Shown here piece by piece: positions 43,901 through 54,002 of a DNA stretch of 64,000 nt. Origin of the DNA: Synechococcus sp. CCY 0621 (GTDB lineage Bacteria > Cyanobacteriota > Cyanobacteriia > PCC-6307 > Cyanobiaceae). Position 1 is the first letter of the stretch, and every line of letters begins with the position of its first letter. Where the stretch lies: assembly GCF_019038465.1 (NCBI RefSeq), contig NZ_JAFKRH010000038.1:1-64000 (forward strand), in the 5' to 3' direction. Under the pieces are notes generated by a model. That model was not told the DNA's origin and ran no database searches. It saw nothing but the letters and a program-made list of their open reading frames with translations. The translations under genes and the position numbers were made by a program.

Positions 43901-45302
43901 CGGCCTCGAAGCGCTCCAGCCGCAGCAAGCGGTCGCGCCACACCAGCGCCGCCTGCCAGGGCCCCAGGAGCCGCTGGGACGCCTGGCCCGTCTCCAGCCG
44001 CAGGCGCGGCGCCGCCAGGCGGCCATCGGCCCGCAGGCGGCCGGCGAGGGGCTGCCGCAACCACTCCGGCAGCTTGGCGGCGGCGGGAAAATCATCGGGA
44101 TTCAGGCGCCAGCGGGCGTCCAGGGCCAGCGAACGGCCAACGCTGCCGCTGGCCCTGAGCGTGGAGCCACCCAGCCGGCCATCGAGCCGGGTGAGGCGCA
44201 GCAGGCCGTCGCCCCAGCGTCCCTTGAGGTCGGCCATCAGGGGTTGGCGCCCCAGCGGATGGCGCGGTGGCGGCTGGACGACGAGCTGGAGATCCAGGCG
44301 GCGATCCGCTTCGGCCCTGGCCGTCAGACGGCCGCCCCAGGTCCAGAAGCGCCAGGGGCTGGCAGGCAGGATCAGGGCCCTGTCGCGGCAGCTCAGGGGC
44401 AGCCGCTGTGCCGTCAGCGGCACCGAGCCGGTCTGCAGCTGCCAGCGCAGGCTCCGCAGCTCCAGGCCGCCGTCGCAGCGGGCCAGGCCCTTGTTGATCA
44501 TCAGCCCCAGGCGGCCCTCGGCCACACCGGCGAGGCTCCCCCCGGCCCGGTCACCGGAGGGAAACAGCGAGCGCAGCGGGGCCAGGGGAAAACGGCGGGC
44601 CGTCAGCCGGCCCAGCCACTGCTGCGTCTGCCACTGGCCACCACCATCCAGCAGCAGCGATCCGCCGCCGCCACCGGCCGGGGGGGCCAGCCGCAGGCCC
44701 AGGTCGATCTCGCGGCGGTGCAGGCGCAGGGCCACCTGGCCCGAAAGGGCCAGATCGAGGGGCCGGGCCGTGGCTCCGGCGCCCCAGACCCGCACGGCGC
44801 CGGGCTGGAGCAGACCCAGGCGCAGGTCGAGCCGTGGCGGCTCGCGGCCGGGGGGAACCGCTCCCAGCACCCAGAACTGGCCCCTGGCGTTGCGGCGCAG
44901 GTCGGCGCGGGCCCCCTTGAGGCCCAGATCCAGCACGGGCCCGCGCAACAGCAGGCTGGCCATGGGGTCGATGCGCAGCCGCACCGCCTCCACTGTGGCG
45001 GTGGAGCTGTCCTGACGGCCGGGCAGGAAACGGCTGGGGCCGATCCAGAAGCCATCGGCCTTCAGGCCCCGGTAGGGACCCAGGGCCAGCGGACGGCCCA
45101 TGGCCGTGCCGATCTGGCGCTCCAGGCTGGGCCTGAATCGGCCGTAGAGGCCAGCGACGATCCGGTCGAACCAGAAGACCCCGAGACCCAGGCTGGCCCC
45201 TGCCAAGCCAACCGCAAGCAGTCCCTTCCACGCGCGTCGGCGGGCCAAAAGAGACTGGTTGTCAGGCTTCCAACGCATCCACCGGGGTCGGTCGCCGTCC
45301 AT
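40944..45302 (-). CDS. tamB: TamB-domain translocation/assembly protein
   Basis: A 1452-residue envelope protein. Near the N-terminus (about residues 28-48) is a membrane anchor (GLLAVGLAGASLGLGVFWF). The rest is a long run of beta strands, with the AsmA/TamB-like middle and the DUF490/TamB domain at the C-terminus (about 1050-1452), ending VNQAIDTQQEG, VPPQLVLGAEIGVDITNRFS. TamB-type proteins bridge inner and outer membranes and help outer-membrane assembly or lipid transport. It is first in the tamB-ROK-proA-folB operon. The start ATG at 45302 is the obvious one. Confidence 0.9.
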   Translation of the reverse strand: MDGDRPRWMRWKPDNQSLLARRRAWKGLLAVGLAGASLGLGVFWFDRIVAGLYGRFRPSLERQIGTAMGRPLALGPYRGLKADGFWIGPSRFLPGRQDSSTATVEAVRLRIDPMASLLLRGPVLDLGLKGARADLRRNARGQFWVLGAVPPGREPPRLDLRLGLLQPGAVRVWGAGATARPLDLALSGQVALRLHRREIDLGLRLAPPAGGGGGSLLLDGGGQWQTQQWLGRLTARRFPLAPLRSLFPSGDRAGGSLAGVAEGRLGLMINKGLARCDGGLELRSLRWQLQTGSVPLTAQRLPLSCRDRALILPASPWRFWTWGGRLTARAEADRRLDLQLVVQPPPRHPLGRQPLMADLKGRWGDGLLRLTRLDGRLGGSTLRASGSVGRSLALDARWRLNPDDFPAAAKLPEWLRQPLAGRLRADGRLAAPRLRLETGQASQRLLGPWQAALVWRDRLLRLERFEADRLKATAQLPLSFQAGKGLVAGPLLARVAVQDYPLARLDPLLGTSLQGEMDVAGTIAGPLAELRPDLQLRLQQPGAGPLLLRETWSGSLKNRSLDLAAVAPTPSGRITALLDRRWQPVRAAIERDGGLLTLDGRPAGYRWVARAFPLRGLSVATGPNRRLRRLEGDLSGRGRLGLQPLSFDGRVELLSPQFLGVGGRRIQADVAYDDRQYRVKGRIEPLGEGSIAATVSGRWNGPFRARFEARQLSTLLFRQLNDAWPIWRGASAPKRGQASDLGSLVIDTMAGTVTDQLLALAQAEQRVAARVQAASRASRAERLERLQARIDADLLLSGPDFARTRADLKATGHLWYDQGDRAQSLAGKPFEVRLEGPLSGGSGSFSLADLPLSLLALLTPLPENLRGSLAARGRYRLGGARPELSVDLALVDGRLGEQALALERGRVELKAEGIGLDLALRAEGASRSVDLSGTIPLVASQQGLELRLATRGDGLRFLTRLGGQAFEWQEGGADLQLLVRGSLDDPIANGFLRLRDLRCRFIGQEVREVEATILFDFEQLVVQEFRARVGPKGVVGGEGRLGLFRPLAQDKTLVMKLAEVPFSVPRLVAVGDGQLHLSGSLVAPVLGGDVAISRGTINVQPGQLAASAPVSDQPVQPRTMPELLEAKWNFQQPLVLLGPDVESTTAEALRASVPRFPYLAFEDLTLRLGPDLRVVIPNIANFTTAGRLRINGRLDPSLRASGVVRLLGGRLSLFTTSFSLDPDAPNVAIFTPSMGLVPYLDIALRTRISDSLSVISPAGVGEIGPSVQNAPNQSGLSALNQLNLILVVVSVSGPADRIAENLKLRSSPPLPQERLVALIGGNSLAGLSGGGAGAALATVVGQTLLSPLLSSLSDAFGQRVSLALYPTYVNQAIDTQQEGTTRRRVPPQLVLGAEIGVDITNRFSMSVLAAPNRSDVPPQVTLTYKASDTFNLQTSVDTEGAWQSLLQVFLRF

Positions 45303-45345
45303 GGCGGCCGCAATATAAGGGGCTTGTCACGCCTTCCCCAGCCCC

Positions 45346-45825
45346 ATGGCCGCTGATCCGATCCTGCTTGTGGCCGGCACCTGGCTGGGTGCCGCCAGCG
45401 GCGTGCTGGCGGTGCTGACCATCGCCGGTTTTCTCTCCCGCTGGGGGATTCGCTTCCGTCTGGTGGGGATCACCAGCTTCACGGCCCTGCTCTCGCTCTC
45501 CTGCCTCGCCTTCGCCATCAGCTACAACCCGCGGGTGAGCGTGCCGGGGGCAGTCCAGGTGCCGGTCGTGTTCGACAACGGCACCGATCTGGTGATTGCT
45601 GCCGCACCGGCCGATCTGCCGAGCGAGGCGGCGGCCCCCACCGTGGAGCAGGTGGCCCGCAACCTGCGCGGCGGTGGGCGTGGCGGCAGTGGTGGCGGCG
45701 CTGGTAGCCAGGTCCGGGTGCGACTGCGGCGGGTCGAGGCCGTGGAGCCAGGACTGGCACGGCCCGTGGTGCTGGCGGAAACCACCCGCCAGGAGGCGAC
45801 CAGCAGCCTCGACGACGCGGTCTGA
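45346..45825 (+). CDS. ycf51: Ycf51-family membrane protein (DUF2518)
   Basis: A 159-residue protein divergent from tamB. Residues 1-60 have two hydrophobic helices (ILLVAGTWLGAASGVLAVL and FRLVGITSFTALLSLSCLA), then a conserved periplasmic or stromal part: SVPGAVQVPVVFDNGTDLVI, AAPTVEQVARNLRG, VRVRLRRVEAVEPGL. This is the DUF2518/Ycf51 pattern of cyanobacteria and some plastids, function unknown. A Gly/Arg-rich insert (GGGRGGSGGGAG) separates two parts. The next gene follows in six bases. Confidence 0.8.
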   Translation: MAADPILLVAGTWLGAASGVLAVLTIAGFLSRWGIRFRLVGITSFTALLSLSCLAFAISYNPRVSVPGAVQVPVVFDNGTDLVIAAAPADLPSEAAAPTVEQVARNLRGGGRGGSGGGAGSQVRVRLRRVEAVEPGLARPVVLAETTRQEATSSLDDAV

Positions 45826-45831
45826 CCCTTG

Positions 45832-46233
45832 GTGGCCCACCCCTTCCAGCCAGCGGCCCACATGCGGCGCGAGCAGCAGCGCCTGCGCCGGGATGGCATC
45901 GAGAGCTGGGAGGCCCTGGCCGGGCTGGATGACGGGCAGCTGCGGCAGCTGGCGGCCTCCGGGGAAGCCAGCGAGGCCAAGCTGATCCGCCTGCGGGGTC
46001 AGGCCCGGCTGGTGAGCGCGGTGGGGTTGGCCCCGGAAGAGGCGGCCCTGTTGCTGCATGGGGGCATCGCCAGCCCCGCCGGGCTGGCCGCCGCCGATCC
46101 CCAGCAGCTGCTGCTGCAGCTGGGCCGGCTGCAGCGTCGGCTTACGGGAGCCGCCATGCCCCCGGTGGATCTGGCCCTGGTGCTGGGCTGGATCCGCCGG
46201 GCCAGGCAGGCCTCCGGTCGCTCCCCGAACTGA
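45832..46233 (+). CDS. Helix-hairpin-helix-like protein (DUF4332 type)
   Basis: A 133-residue helical protein in an operon with ycf51. GTG at 45832 is the likely start (a TTG precedes it). The sequence has helix-hairpin-helix-like segments: RDGIESWEALAGLDDGQLRQ, ASEAKLIRLRGQARLVSAVG, LLLHGGIASPAGLAAADPQQ and PVDLALVLGWIRRAR, as in DUF4332 proteins, in which such motifs often bind DNA or proteins. Function unknown. Confidence 0.5.
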   Translation: MAHPFQPAAHMRREQQRLRRDGIESWEALAGLDDGQLRQLAASGEASEAKLIRLRGQARLVSAVGLAPEEAALLLHGGIASPAGLAAADPQQLLLQLGRLQRRLTGAAMPPVDLALVLGWIRRARQASGRSPN

Positions 46234-46295
46234 CCCTCTGGACGGCGCCACCCAGGCGGGGGTGACTGGAATGGAGAAAACGGACGGAGGCAGTG

Positions 46296-46622
46296 ATGCC
46301 CCCATCAACCCGACGTTCTCCCCCTAGAGCCACGAACCACTCCCTTCGCAGGCGCCTCAGCGCCCTGCTGTGCGCCACCTGCCTTACCGCGGTAGCCACA
46401 CCCATGGTCCGCGCCCAGTCCGCCCTGCTGGAGTCGGTGAAGCAGAACCCGGCCCTGGCCCAGAGCCTCTGCCAGCAGTTCCGCCAGCTGAACGCCCAAG
46501 GCGTCTCGGCCACCTCCAAGGCGTCGATTTCCAGCCTGGCCAGCAGCCGGGGCCTGAGCCCGATGGATGCGGAAGTGCTGGCCACCTACGTGATCGGCCT
46601 GCACTGCTCCACCGTGTTCTGA
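46296..46622 (+). CDS. Exported hypothetical protein
   Basis: A 108-residue protein. The ATG at 46296 follows GGAGG. A signal peptide spans about residues 1-40 with a cleavage site near VRAQ. The mature part (about 66 residues) is helical: ALLESVKQNPALAQSLCQQF, RQLNAQGVSATSKAS, LSPMDAEVLATYVIGLHCS, with two cysteines that could form a disulfide. No family is recognised. It is followed within six bases by the CocE/NonD gene. Confidence 0.5.
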   Translation: MPPSTRRSPPRATNHSLRRRLSALLCATCLTAVATPMVRAQSALLESVKQNPALAQSLCQQFRQLNAQGVSATSKASISSLASSRGLSPMDAEVLATYVIGLHCSTVF

Positions 46623-46627
46623 TCCCC

Positions 46628-48232
46628 GTGATCCGGACCCTGGACGCCACCCTGCAGCTGGCGGACGGGGTGCGGCTGACCAGCCGCCTCTGGCACCCCG
46701 ACGGGGAGGGCCCCTGGCCCGTGCTGGTGATGCGCCAGCCCTACGGCCGGGCGATCGCCTCCACCGTGACCTACGCCCATCCCAGCTGGTACGCCGGCCA
46801 CGGGTTCCTGGTGGTGGTGCAGGACGTGCGCGGCCGTGGTGCGTCCGATGGTTGCTTCGCTGGCTTCGCCCAGGAAGCGGCCGATGGGGCCGCCACGATC
46901 CGCTGGGCCCGGGGGCTGGAGGGCAGCAACGGCCGGGTGGGCAGCTACGGCTTCTCCTACCAGGGCCTGAGCCAGCTGCTGAACAGCGCTGGCAACGACG
47001 ACGCAGCCCTGCCGGACTGCCTGAGCCCGGCCATGTGCGGCCTCGACGAACGCCTGCACTGGGCCAGCGAAGGCGGCGCCCACTGGTGGGCCCTGGGGCT
47101 GGGCTGGGCCCTGCAGCTGGCGGCGGAAGGCTGCCGGCGCCGCGGCGACGGGGCCGGCTGGCGCCAGATCCGCCGCAGCCTTCAGCAGGGCCACTTCTGC
47201 GACGAGGGGCTGGCCCTGCTGGAGCGCTACGACCCCGCCGGCATGGGCCTGCGCTGGCTGAAGCAGGATCCCTGCGTCCCGGAGGGCTGGACGGTCCACA
47301 CCGCGGCGCCGGCGCTGCTGCGCCGACCGATGCTGCTGATTGGTGGCTGGCACGACCCGCACCTGAACGGCGTGCTCGATCTCTGGGCCCGGGCCCGCGC
47401 CGCAGGCGGCAGCCCCGGGCTCCTGATCGGCGCCTGGAGCCACCTCGACTGGAACGGTGGCCTCGACAGCGAGCTGCTGGCCTTCTTCCGGCGCCATCTG
47501 CAGGATCCGGCTCCTGGCACCAGCGCGCCGGCCGCCCCCGAGGCCCCCATCCGCCTGCAGTGCTGCGCCAGCGGCGCCTGGCACAGCGCGGGCGACGCCA
47601 GCGAGCCGCAGGGGGCGGCCATCGGCTGGTCGCTGCATTCGGGTGGCCTGGCGGCGATCCGTTGCGACGAAGGGGAACTGCGGCCGGAACCAGCGGGACG
47701 TGGCGTGGTGGTGCTGGTGCATGACCCCTGGCGGCCGGTGCCCGGCCGGGGCGGCCATCTCGGCCTGGTGCCCGGACCGGTGGAGCGCGCTGACCTGGAT
47801 CGTCGCGCCGATGTGGCCTGCTTCAGCAGCGCCCCTTTGGAGCACGACCTCTGGCTGCTGGGGATCTTCCGCCTGCAGCTGCGGGTGAACGCCGACCAGC
47901 CCAGCTTCGATCTCTGCGCCGCCCTCTCCGAGGTGAGCCCGGATGGGCGATCCGTGCGCCAGCTGAGCACCGGCGTGGCCCGCTTCAGCCCCAGGGAGCT
48001 CAGCGCCGAGAGCCATCGCACCGTGGCCCTGCAACCCCTGGCCACCCTGGTGGCCGCTGGCCAGCGGCTGCGGTTGTCGGTGGCGGCGGCGGCCTGGCCC
48101 CTGATCGCCGTCAACCCCGGCGACGGCAGCCTGCCGGCGGGTGGTAGCAGCGCCGAGCACCGGGTGATCAGCCTGACGCTGGACCTGGACGGCAGCTGGC
48201 TGGGCCTGGACCCCCTGGTTCGGGCAAACTGA
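46628..48232 (+). CDS. CocE/NonD family hydrolase
   Basis: A 534-residue alpha/beta hydrolase starting with GTG at 46628 (TTG/GTG alternatives are few). Family marks: LASRLWHPDGEGPWPVLVMR-like start (written as TSRLWHPDGEGPWPVLVM), VVVQDVRGRGASDGCF, GSYGFSYQGLSQLL with nucleophile serine, LLIGGWHDPHLNG with Asp, and GAWSHLDWNG with His. The C-terminal part (about 380-534) is the jelly-roll domain of the cocaine esterase/X-Pro dipeptidyl peptidase type. It cleaves esters or amides; the substrate is not known. It sits in a housekeeping run between a secreted protein and glgB. Confidence 0.85.
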   Translation: MIRTLDATLQLADGVRLTSRLWHPDGEGPWPVLVMRQPYGRAIASTVTYAHPSWYAGHGFLVVVQDVRGRGASDGCFAGFAQEAADGAATIRWARGLEGSNGRVGSYGFSYQGLSQLLNSAGNDDAALPDCLSPAMCGLDERLHWASEGGAHWWALGLGWALQLAAEGCRRRGDGAGWRQIRRSLQQGHFCDEGLALLERYDPAGMGLRWLKQDPCVPEGWTVHTAAPALLRRPMLLIGGWHDPHLNGVLDLWARARAAGGSPGLLIGAWSHLDWNGGLDSELLAFFRRHLQDPAPGTSAPAAPEAPIRLQCCASGAWHSAGDASEPQGAAIGWSLHSGGLAAIRCDEGELRPEPAGRGVVVLVHDPWRPVPGRGGHLGLVPGPVERADLDRRADVACFSSAPLEHDLWLLGIFRLQLRVNADQPSFDLCAALSEVSPDGRSVRQLSTGVARFSPRELSAESHRTVALQPLATLVAAGQRLRLSVAAAAWPLIAVNPGDGSLPAGGSSAEHRVISLTLDLDGSWLGLDPLVRAN

Positions 48233-48254
48233 GCCGACCCGAACCCCGTCGCCC

Positions 48255-49020
48255 ATGCCGCGCCCCCAACCGCGCCGAGCCCTGATCGGCCTGACGCTGC
48301 TCGTGAGCAGCCTGGCGGTGCTGGCGCCGCGGGGGGCCTGGGCCCAGGCCGTGCCGATTCCCACCAGCACCGGCCAGCCCAGTGCCGCCCTGAGCGAAGC
48401 CAAGGCCCGCGCCGCCGCCGAGAGGATCCTGACCACGATCCGCAACGGCGACGCCCAGGCGCGCTTCAACCAGTTCTCGCCGGCCCTGCAGCGGGTCACC
48501 CAGCATGGTGGCCGCCACCATGAAGACCCAGCCCAAGCTGCTGCGCTGGACGATCCGCAGCATCCAGCCCGGCTACGACTCGAGCACGGTGGAGGCCACC
48601 CTGGTCACCAGTGCCGGCCAGCGCGATCTGCTGATGGTGATCGATGCCGACGGCAAGATCGATGGCTATCACTTCAACGTCACCGACCAGCCGGCCGAAA
48701 AGGTGGTGCGGGACTTCATCAGCGCCCTCTCGGCGGGTCACTTCATCTCCGCCAGCAGCTTCCTGTCGCCGGTGATGCAGGAGCAGATTTCCCAGGCCCA
48801 GCTGCAGCAGAAGTGGTTCAACCTGCAGCGCATCACCGGTAATTTCGTGCGGGTGAAGCGCGTCAGCCGGGCGGAGAGCACCCCGGACATGCGGCTGGTG
48901 ATCGTCAACACCGAGTTCAATCGGCTCACGGACAACCTGTTCGTGACGCTGGACGCCCAGAACCAGATCATCGGCGTGGATTTCCCCACGGATCCGGCCC
49001 CTCCCTCGCCGCCGCGCTGA
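48255..49020 (+). pseudogene. Exported DUF3887 protein with one frameshift
   Basis: Frame one starts MPRPQPRRALIGLTLLVSSL with a signal peptide (cleavage near AQA), then RFNQFSPALQRV. Near 48500 (GGTCACCCAGC) the reading must shift by one base to continue as MVAATMKTQPKLLRWTIRSI and then VVRDFISALSAGHFISASSF, LFVTLDAQNQIIGVDF, which ends at 49020. Both halves belong to DUF3887, so the gene has one extra base. It is either a real frameshift or a sequencing or assembly error. Apart from that it is intact, about 254 residues. Confidence 0.75.
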
Positions 49021-49053
49021 GCCGGCGCGTCCACCGACGTAAGCTCCCGGCGC

Positions 49054-51366
49054 ATGCCCGCCCCATCTTCCATGGCCCTGTCCAGCCTCGAATGGATGGT
49101 CGATGATGCCCATCGGCTGGCGGAATGTCGCCACGACCATCCCTTCTCCGTGCTCGGACCGCAGCCCCTGGACGGCGGTGGCTGGGTGGTGCGGGCCTGG
49201 ATGCCGGACGCCCATGGGGTGGAACTGCTGCTCGGGGGCGAGCGGCTGGCGATGGCCAACCCCCACCATCCCTGGATCTTCGAAACCCGCCTCGAGGCTG
49301 ACCCCGGCTGCGGCTACCGCTTGCACGTGCAACGGGGCGGCATCGAGCACGAGCAGCACGACCCCTGGGCCTTCCGCCATGAGTGGATGGGGGAACTGGA
49401 CCGGCACCTGTTCGCTGAGGGCAACCACCACCACGTCTGGCGGCGCATGGGGGCCCACGTCGTCGAACGGGACGGCATCGCCGGGGTGCAGTTCTGTCTG
49501 TGGGCGCCCAATGCCCGCAGCGTGGCCCTGCTGGGCCATTTCAACGGCTGGGATGGCCGCCATCACCCGATGCAGCAGCGGCTCGGGGGCGCCTGGGAAC
49601 TGTTTATCCCCGGGCTGGGCGTCGGCGAGACCTACAAGTACGAGGTCAGGGCCCAGAACGGCCACTGCTACCAGAAGGCCGACCCCTACGGCTTCCGCCA
49701 TGAGATCCGGCCGAACACCGGCTCGATCGTGGCCCAGCTGGGCACCTACGACTGGAACGACAGCGCCTGGCTCGCCGAACGGGATGGCCGCGATCCGCTG
49801 CCCCAGCCGATCGCGGTGTACGAGATGCACCTGGGCAGCTGGATGCATGCCGCCGCCGACCAGCCCTTCCTCGAAGCCGACGGCAGCGCCCGGCCGCCGG
49901 TGCCCGCCGCCGACATGAAACCGGGCGCCCGGTTGATGACCTACCCGGAGCTGGCCGACAGGGTGATCCCGTACGTGAAGGAGCGCGGCTTCACCCACAT
50001 CGAGCTGATGCCGATTTCCGAGCATCCCTTCGACGGCTCCTGGGGGTATCAGGTGACGGGCTGGTACGCCCCCACCAGCCGCTTCGGCAGCCCGGACGAG
50101 TTCCGCGCCTTCGTCGACCGCTGCCACGCCGAGGGCCTCGGCGTGATCCTCGACTGGGTGCCCGGCCACTTCCCCAAGGACAGCCACGGCCTGGCCTTCT
50201 TCGATGGCGCCCACCTTTACGAGCATGCCGACCCCCGCATCGGCGAGCACAAGGAGTGGGGCACGCTGATCTTCAATTACAGCCGCAACGAGGTGCGCAA
50301 CTTCCTCGTCGCCAACCTCATCTACTGGTTCGAGGAGTTTCACATCGATGGCATCCGGGTGGATGCGGTGGCGTCGATGCTCTACCGCGACTACCTGCGT
50401 CCGGATGGCGAATGGCTGCCCAACGAGAACGGAGGCCGCGAGAATCTGGAAGCGGTGCGCTTCCTGCAGCAGGCCAACCACGTGCTGTTCCAGCACTTCC
50501 CCGGCGCCCTGTCGATCGCCGAGGAATCCACCACCTGGCCGATGGTGACCCAGCCCACAGACATGGGCGGCCTGGGGTTCAACCTCAAGTGGAACATGGG
50601 CTGGATGCACGACATGCTCGATTACTTCGAGCTGGATCCCTGGTTCCGCCAGTTCCACCAGAACCACGTCACCTTCTCGATCTGGTACGCCTTCACCGAG
50701 AACTTCATGCTGGCCCTGAGCCACGATGAGGTGGTGCACGGCAAGAGCAACCTGCTGCACAAGATGCCGGGGGACGACTGGCAGAAGTTCGCCAATGTGC
50801 GCGCCCTGCTGGCCTACATGTGGACCCACCCGGGCAAGAAAACGATCTTCATGGGCATGGAGTTCGGCCAGCGGGCCGAATGGAACGTCTGGGGTGATCT
50901 GCAGTGGGAGCTGCTGCAGTACGAAGCCCACACGGGCCTGCTCAACCTGGTGGATGACCTCAACGTCTTCTACAAATCCGAGCCAGCGCTGTGGGGCGAC
51001 GACTTCGATCAGTACGGCTTCCAGTGGATCGACTGCAACGACAACCGCCATTCGGTGATCAGCTTCATGCGCCGCGACAGCGGCAGCGGCAGCTGGGTGG
51101 TGGTGGTGGCCAACTTCACCCCCCAGAGCCATTCCCATTACCGCGTGGGTGTGCCGTTGGAGGGCTTCTATGCGGAGGTGTTCAACACCGACAGCAGCCG
51201 CTACGGCGGCAGCAACCTCGGCAACCTGGGCGGCCGCTTCACCGATGCCTGGGCGATCCACGATTACCAGAACTCGCTCGAGCTGTGCCTGCCGCCCCTG
51301 AGCGTGGTGGTGTTCCGCCTGGACGAGTCCCGCAGCCTGCAGCGTCCGGCCATCGGCGAGGGCTGA
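49054..51366 (+). CDS. glgB: 1,4-alpha-glucan branching enzyme GlgB
   Basis: A 770-residue (or 764 from the ATG at 49072) glycogen branching enzyme, which transfers a chain to make alpha-1,6 links. Order: N-terminal carbohydrate-binding domains ([20 protein letters not shown]), then the GH13 TIM barrel with [16 protein letters not shown] (catalytic Asp at about 438), [12 protein letters not shown] (catalytic Glu at about 489) and [11 protein letters not shown] (Asp at about 559), then a C-terminal beta domain. [12 protein letters not shown] is a family signature. Length is normal and codon use fits the backbone. Confidence 0.95.
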   Translation: MPAPSSMALSSLEWMVDDAHRLAECRHDHPFSVLGPQPLDGGGWVVRAWMPDAHGVELLLGGERLAMANPHHPWIFETRLEADPGCGYRLHVQRGGIEHEQHDPWAFRHEWMGELDRHLFAEGNHHHVWRRMGAHVVERDGIAGVQFCLWAPNARSVALLGHFNGWDGRHHPMQQRLGGAWELFIPGLGVGETYKYEVRAQNGHCYQKADPYGFRHEIRPNTGSIVAQLGTYDWNDSAWLAERDGRDPLPQPIAVYEMHLGSWMHAAADQPFLEADGSARPPVPAADMKPGARLMTYPELADRVIPYVKERGFTHIELMPISEHPFDGSWGYQVTGWYAPTSRFGSPDEFRAFVDRCHAEGLGVILDWVPGHFPKDSHGLAFFDGAHLYEHADPRIGEHKEWGTLIFNYSRNEVRNFLVANLIYWFEEFHIDGIRVDAVASMLYRDYLRPDGEWLPNENGGRENLEAVRFLQQANHVLFQHFPGALSIAEESTTWPMVTQPTDMGGLGFNLKWNMGWMHDMLDYFELDPWFRQFHQNHVTFSIWYAFTENFMLALSHDEVVHGKSNLLHKMPGDDWQKFANVRALLAYMWTHPGKKTIFMGMEFGQRAEWNVWGDLQWELLQYEAHTGLLNLVDDLNVFYKSEPALWGDDFDQYGFQWIDCNDNRHSVISFMRRDSGSGSWVVVVANFTPQSHSHYRVGVPLEGFYAEVFNTDSSRYGGSNLGNLGGRFTDAWAIHDYQNSLELCLPPLSVVVFRLDESRSLQRPAIGEG

Positions 51367-51453
51367 GGGGCCCCATGCCACGACTGGTGACAGGAGCGGC
51401 GGGAGGTCGGGGGTGCTCGGTTAGGTTTCGCCGTTGACCTTCCGACCGGCGCA

Positions 51454-52512
51454 ATGACTGAATCCGCCCCCCTGCTGCTGCGCGCCGCCCGAGGTGAGCA
51501 GGTGGAGCGGCCTCCGGTCTGGATGATGCGCCAGGCGGGCCGCTACATGAAGGTCTACCGCGACCTGCGCGACCGCCATCCCGGCTTCCGTGAGCGCTCC
51601 GAGAACCCCGATCTCTCCTACGAGATCTCGATGCAGCCGTTCCACGCCTTCCGTCCCGACGGCGTGATCCTGTTCTCCGACATCCTCACGCCCCTGCCGG
51701 GCATGGGGATCGACTTCGACATCATCGAGAGCAAGGGTCCGATCATCGAGCCCGCCATCCGCAGCCAGGCCCAGGTGGATGCGCTGCGCCCCCTGGATCC
51801 GGCCGAGGCCCTGCCCTTTGTGGGCGAGGTGCTGAAGCGGCTGCGGGCCGACGTGGGCAACCAGGCGGCGGTGCTCGGCTTCGTGGGCGCCCCCTGGACC
51901 CTGGCCGCCTACGCGGTGGAGGGCAAGAGCTCCAAGACCTATTCGGTGATCAAGGCGATGGCCTTCCAGGAGCCCGCCCTGCTGCACCAGCTGCTGGGCC
52001 ACCTGGCCGATCAGATCGCCACCTACGTGCGCTACCAGATCGACAGCGGCGCCCAGGTGGTGCAGCTGTTCGATTCCTGGGCGGGGCAGCTGAGCCCGAT
52101 CGACTACGACGTCTTCGCCGCCCCGTACCAGAAGCGGGTGATCGACCAGGTGAAGGCCACCCACCCCGACACCCCCCTGATCCTCTACATCTCCGGCAGC
52201 GCCGGCGTGCTGGAGCGCATGGCCAGCACCGGCGTCGACTTCATCTCGCTCGACTGGACCGTGGACATGGCCGATGGCTGTGCCCGCCTGCCCCAGCACC
52301 TGGGCGTGCAGGGCAATGTGGATCCCGGCCTGCTGTTCGGCACGCCTGAGGCGATCCGTGAGCGGATCCTGGACACGGTGCGCAAGGCCCGCGGCCGCCG
52401 CCACATCCTCAACCTGGGCCACGGCATCCTGCCCGGCACCCCTGAAGACAACGCCCGCGTCTTCTTCGAGACTGGCAAGGCCGTGACGGAGCTGCTGGGG
52501 GCCGCTGTTTGA
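51454..52512 (+). CDS. hemE: Uroporphyrinogen decarboxylase HemE
   Basis: A 352-residue enzyme converting uroporphyrinogen III to coproporphyrinogen III in haem and chlorophyll synthesis. Marks are [18 protein letters not shown] near residues 26-44, [32 protein letters not shown] (with the key Asp) and [12 protein letters not shown]. It ends at TGA 52512, which overlaps the next gene's TTG start. Complete and normal length. Confidence 0.96.
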   Translation: MTESAPLLLRAARGEQVERPPVWMMRQAGRYMKVYRDLRDRHPGFRERSENPDLSYEISMQPFHAFRPDGVILFSDILTPLPGMGIDFDIIESKGPIIEPAIRSQAQVDALRPLDPAEALPFVGEVLKRLRADVGNQAAVLGFVGAPWTLAAYAVEGKSSKTYSVIKAMAFQEPALLHQLLGHLADQIATYVRYQIDSGAQVVQLFDSWAGQLSPIDYDVFAAPYQKRVIDQVKATHPDTPLILYISGSAGVLERMASTGVDFISLDWTVDMADGCARLPQHLGVQGNVDPGLLFGTPEAIRERILDTVRKARGRRHILNLGHGILPGTPEDNARVFFETGKAVTELLGAAV

Positions 52513-53519
52513 GCGCCGCCACCTCCGGGCCCCAGCGGATCCTGATCACCGGCGCCAGCGGTTGCGTCGGCCAGTACATCGCCGAGAACCTGCTGGCCAA
52601 CAGCGACGCCCAGCTGCTGCTGCTGCTGCGGGATCCCGCCAAGCTCAGCGCCGTGCCCGCCGATCACCCGCGCATCACCCTGCTGGTGGGTGATCTGCGG
52701 GAGCTGGGCCCCCACGCTGAAGCGATCGCCAGCGCCGACCGGATCATCCACACGGCCACCGCCTGGGGCGACCCGGAGCGGGCCCAGGCGGTCAACGTGG
52801 TGGCCGTGAAGGAACTGCTGCGGCTCACCGATCCGGAGCGGCTGCAGCAGGTGATCTATTTCTCCACCGCCAGCATCCTCGACCGGCAGCTGCAGCTGCT
52901 GCCGGAGGCGATGGCCTACGGCACCGAGTACATCCAGACCAAGGCCACCTGCCTGCAGGACCTGGAGCGCCATCCCCTGGCGCCAAGGATCGTGGCGGTG
53001 TTCCCGACGCTGGTGTTCGGCGGCTCGGTGGGCACGGCCGATCCCCACCCCACCAGCTATCTCACGGCCGGGCTGAAGGAGGCCTTCGGCTGGCTGTGGC
53101 TGGCCCGCTGGCTGCGCACCGACGCCAGCTTCCACTTCATCCATGCCGCCGACATCGCCACGGTCTGCGCCCACCTGGCCACCACCCCCCATGGCCCCAA
53201 CCCGGAGCCGGGCCAGGGGCCGGTGCGGCGGCTGGTGCTGGGTCAGGCGCCGATCACGATCAACGGCGCCGTGGCCTGCCTGTGCCGCTGGCGACGGGTG
53301 TGGGTGCCGCCGGTGGGAATCGATCTTCGCGGCTGGCTGATCGAGGGACTGATCAAGCTGCTGCGCATTGAGGTGAACGCCTGGGACCGCTTCTCGATCC
53401 GTCAGCGCCACTTCGTGCACGAGCCCGTGAGCCCGCCCGAGCGCTTCGGGCTGGTGAGCTTCGCCCCCACCCTCAACGCGGTGCTGGAGACGGCGGGCGT
53501 GCCGCACCGGGGCCGCTGA
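52509..53519 (+). CDS. NAD-dependent epimerase/dehydratase family protein
   Basis: A 336-residue extended-SDR protein starting with TTG that overlaps the hemE stop (TTGA). The N-terminal dinucleotide motif is [18 protein letters not shown], with [11 protein letters not shown] for Asp binding and the active-site pair [12 protein letters not shown] (YxxxK). It is likely a nucleoside-sugar or other NAD(P)-dependent enzyme, not identified further. Its coupling to hemE is common in picocyanobacteria as far as I recall. Confidence 0.85.
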   Translation: MSAATSGPQRILITGASGCVGQYIAENLLANSDAQLLLLLRDPAKLSAVPADHPRITLLVGDLRELGPHAEAIASADRIIHTATAWGDPERAQAVNVVAVKELLRLTDPERLQQVIYFSTASILDRQLQLLPEAMAYGTEYIQTKATCLQDLERHPLAPRIVAVFPTLVFGGSVGTADPHPTSYLTAGLKEAFGWLWLARWLRTDASFHFIHAADIATVCAHLATTPHGPNPEPGQGPVRRLVLGQAPITINGAVACLCRWRRVWVPPVGIDLRGWLIEGLIKLLRIEVNAWDRFSIRQRHFVHEPVSPPERFGLVSFAPTLNAVLETAGVPHRGR

Positions 53520-53617
53520 ATTGTTGCGAATGTGCCGGAGGGCCCCAACGCCAGGCGGCCGTTGCCTAATTTGATCCGGTTGCAAGTGCCATCAGGCACC
53601 TTCTTTTGCACCCTCCC

Positions 53618-53959
53618 ATGCGTCGTCTTCTTTCCCTGTTCGCTCTCTGCCTGGCGCTGGTGCTGGGTGCCGCCCCGAGCTTCGCCGCCGATGCGGCCCA
53701 TGGCGGCCAGATCTTCTCCGCCAACTGCGCCGCCTGCCACATGGGTGGCGGCAACGTGGTGAACGCCGAACGCACCCTCAAGGCCGATGCCCTGGCCTCC
53801 TACCTGGCCAACTACGACGCCGACCACGAGGCCGCCATCGCCTACCAGGTGACCAACGGCAAGAACGCCATGCCCGCCTTCGGCGGCAAGCTCAGCGACG
53901 GCGACATCGCCGACGTGGCCGCCTACGTCGAGGACATGGCCTCCAAAGGCTGGGCCTGA
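53618..53959 (+). CDS. petJ: Cytochrome c6 (PetJ)
   Basis: A 113-residue cytochrome c6 precursor. The ATG at 53618 gives [20 protein letters not shown], a signal peptide cleaved near SFA-ADA. The haem motif is NCAACH (Cys, Cys, His) and the Met ligand is in [14 protein letters not shown]. The rest ([23 protein letters not shown]) is standard. It carries electrons from cytochrome b6f to photosystem I or cytochrome oxidase, in the lumen. A strong hairpin terminator follows at 54003. Confidence 0.95.
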   Translation: MRRLLSLFALCLALVLGAAPSFAADAAHGGQIFSANCAACHMGGGNVVNAERTLKADALASYLANYDADHEAAIAYQVTNGKNAMPAFGGKLSDGDIADVAAYVEDMASKGWA

Positions 53960-54002
53960 TCCCCGCCCCGCTGGTCCACGCCGACCGGCTCCTAACGCTG
54001 CA

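Noticed and set aside
48496-51381. A 961-codon minus-strand frame
   Set aside because: It lies fully antisense to glgB and its upstream gene, and the product is His/Val/Gly-rich without any domain.
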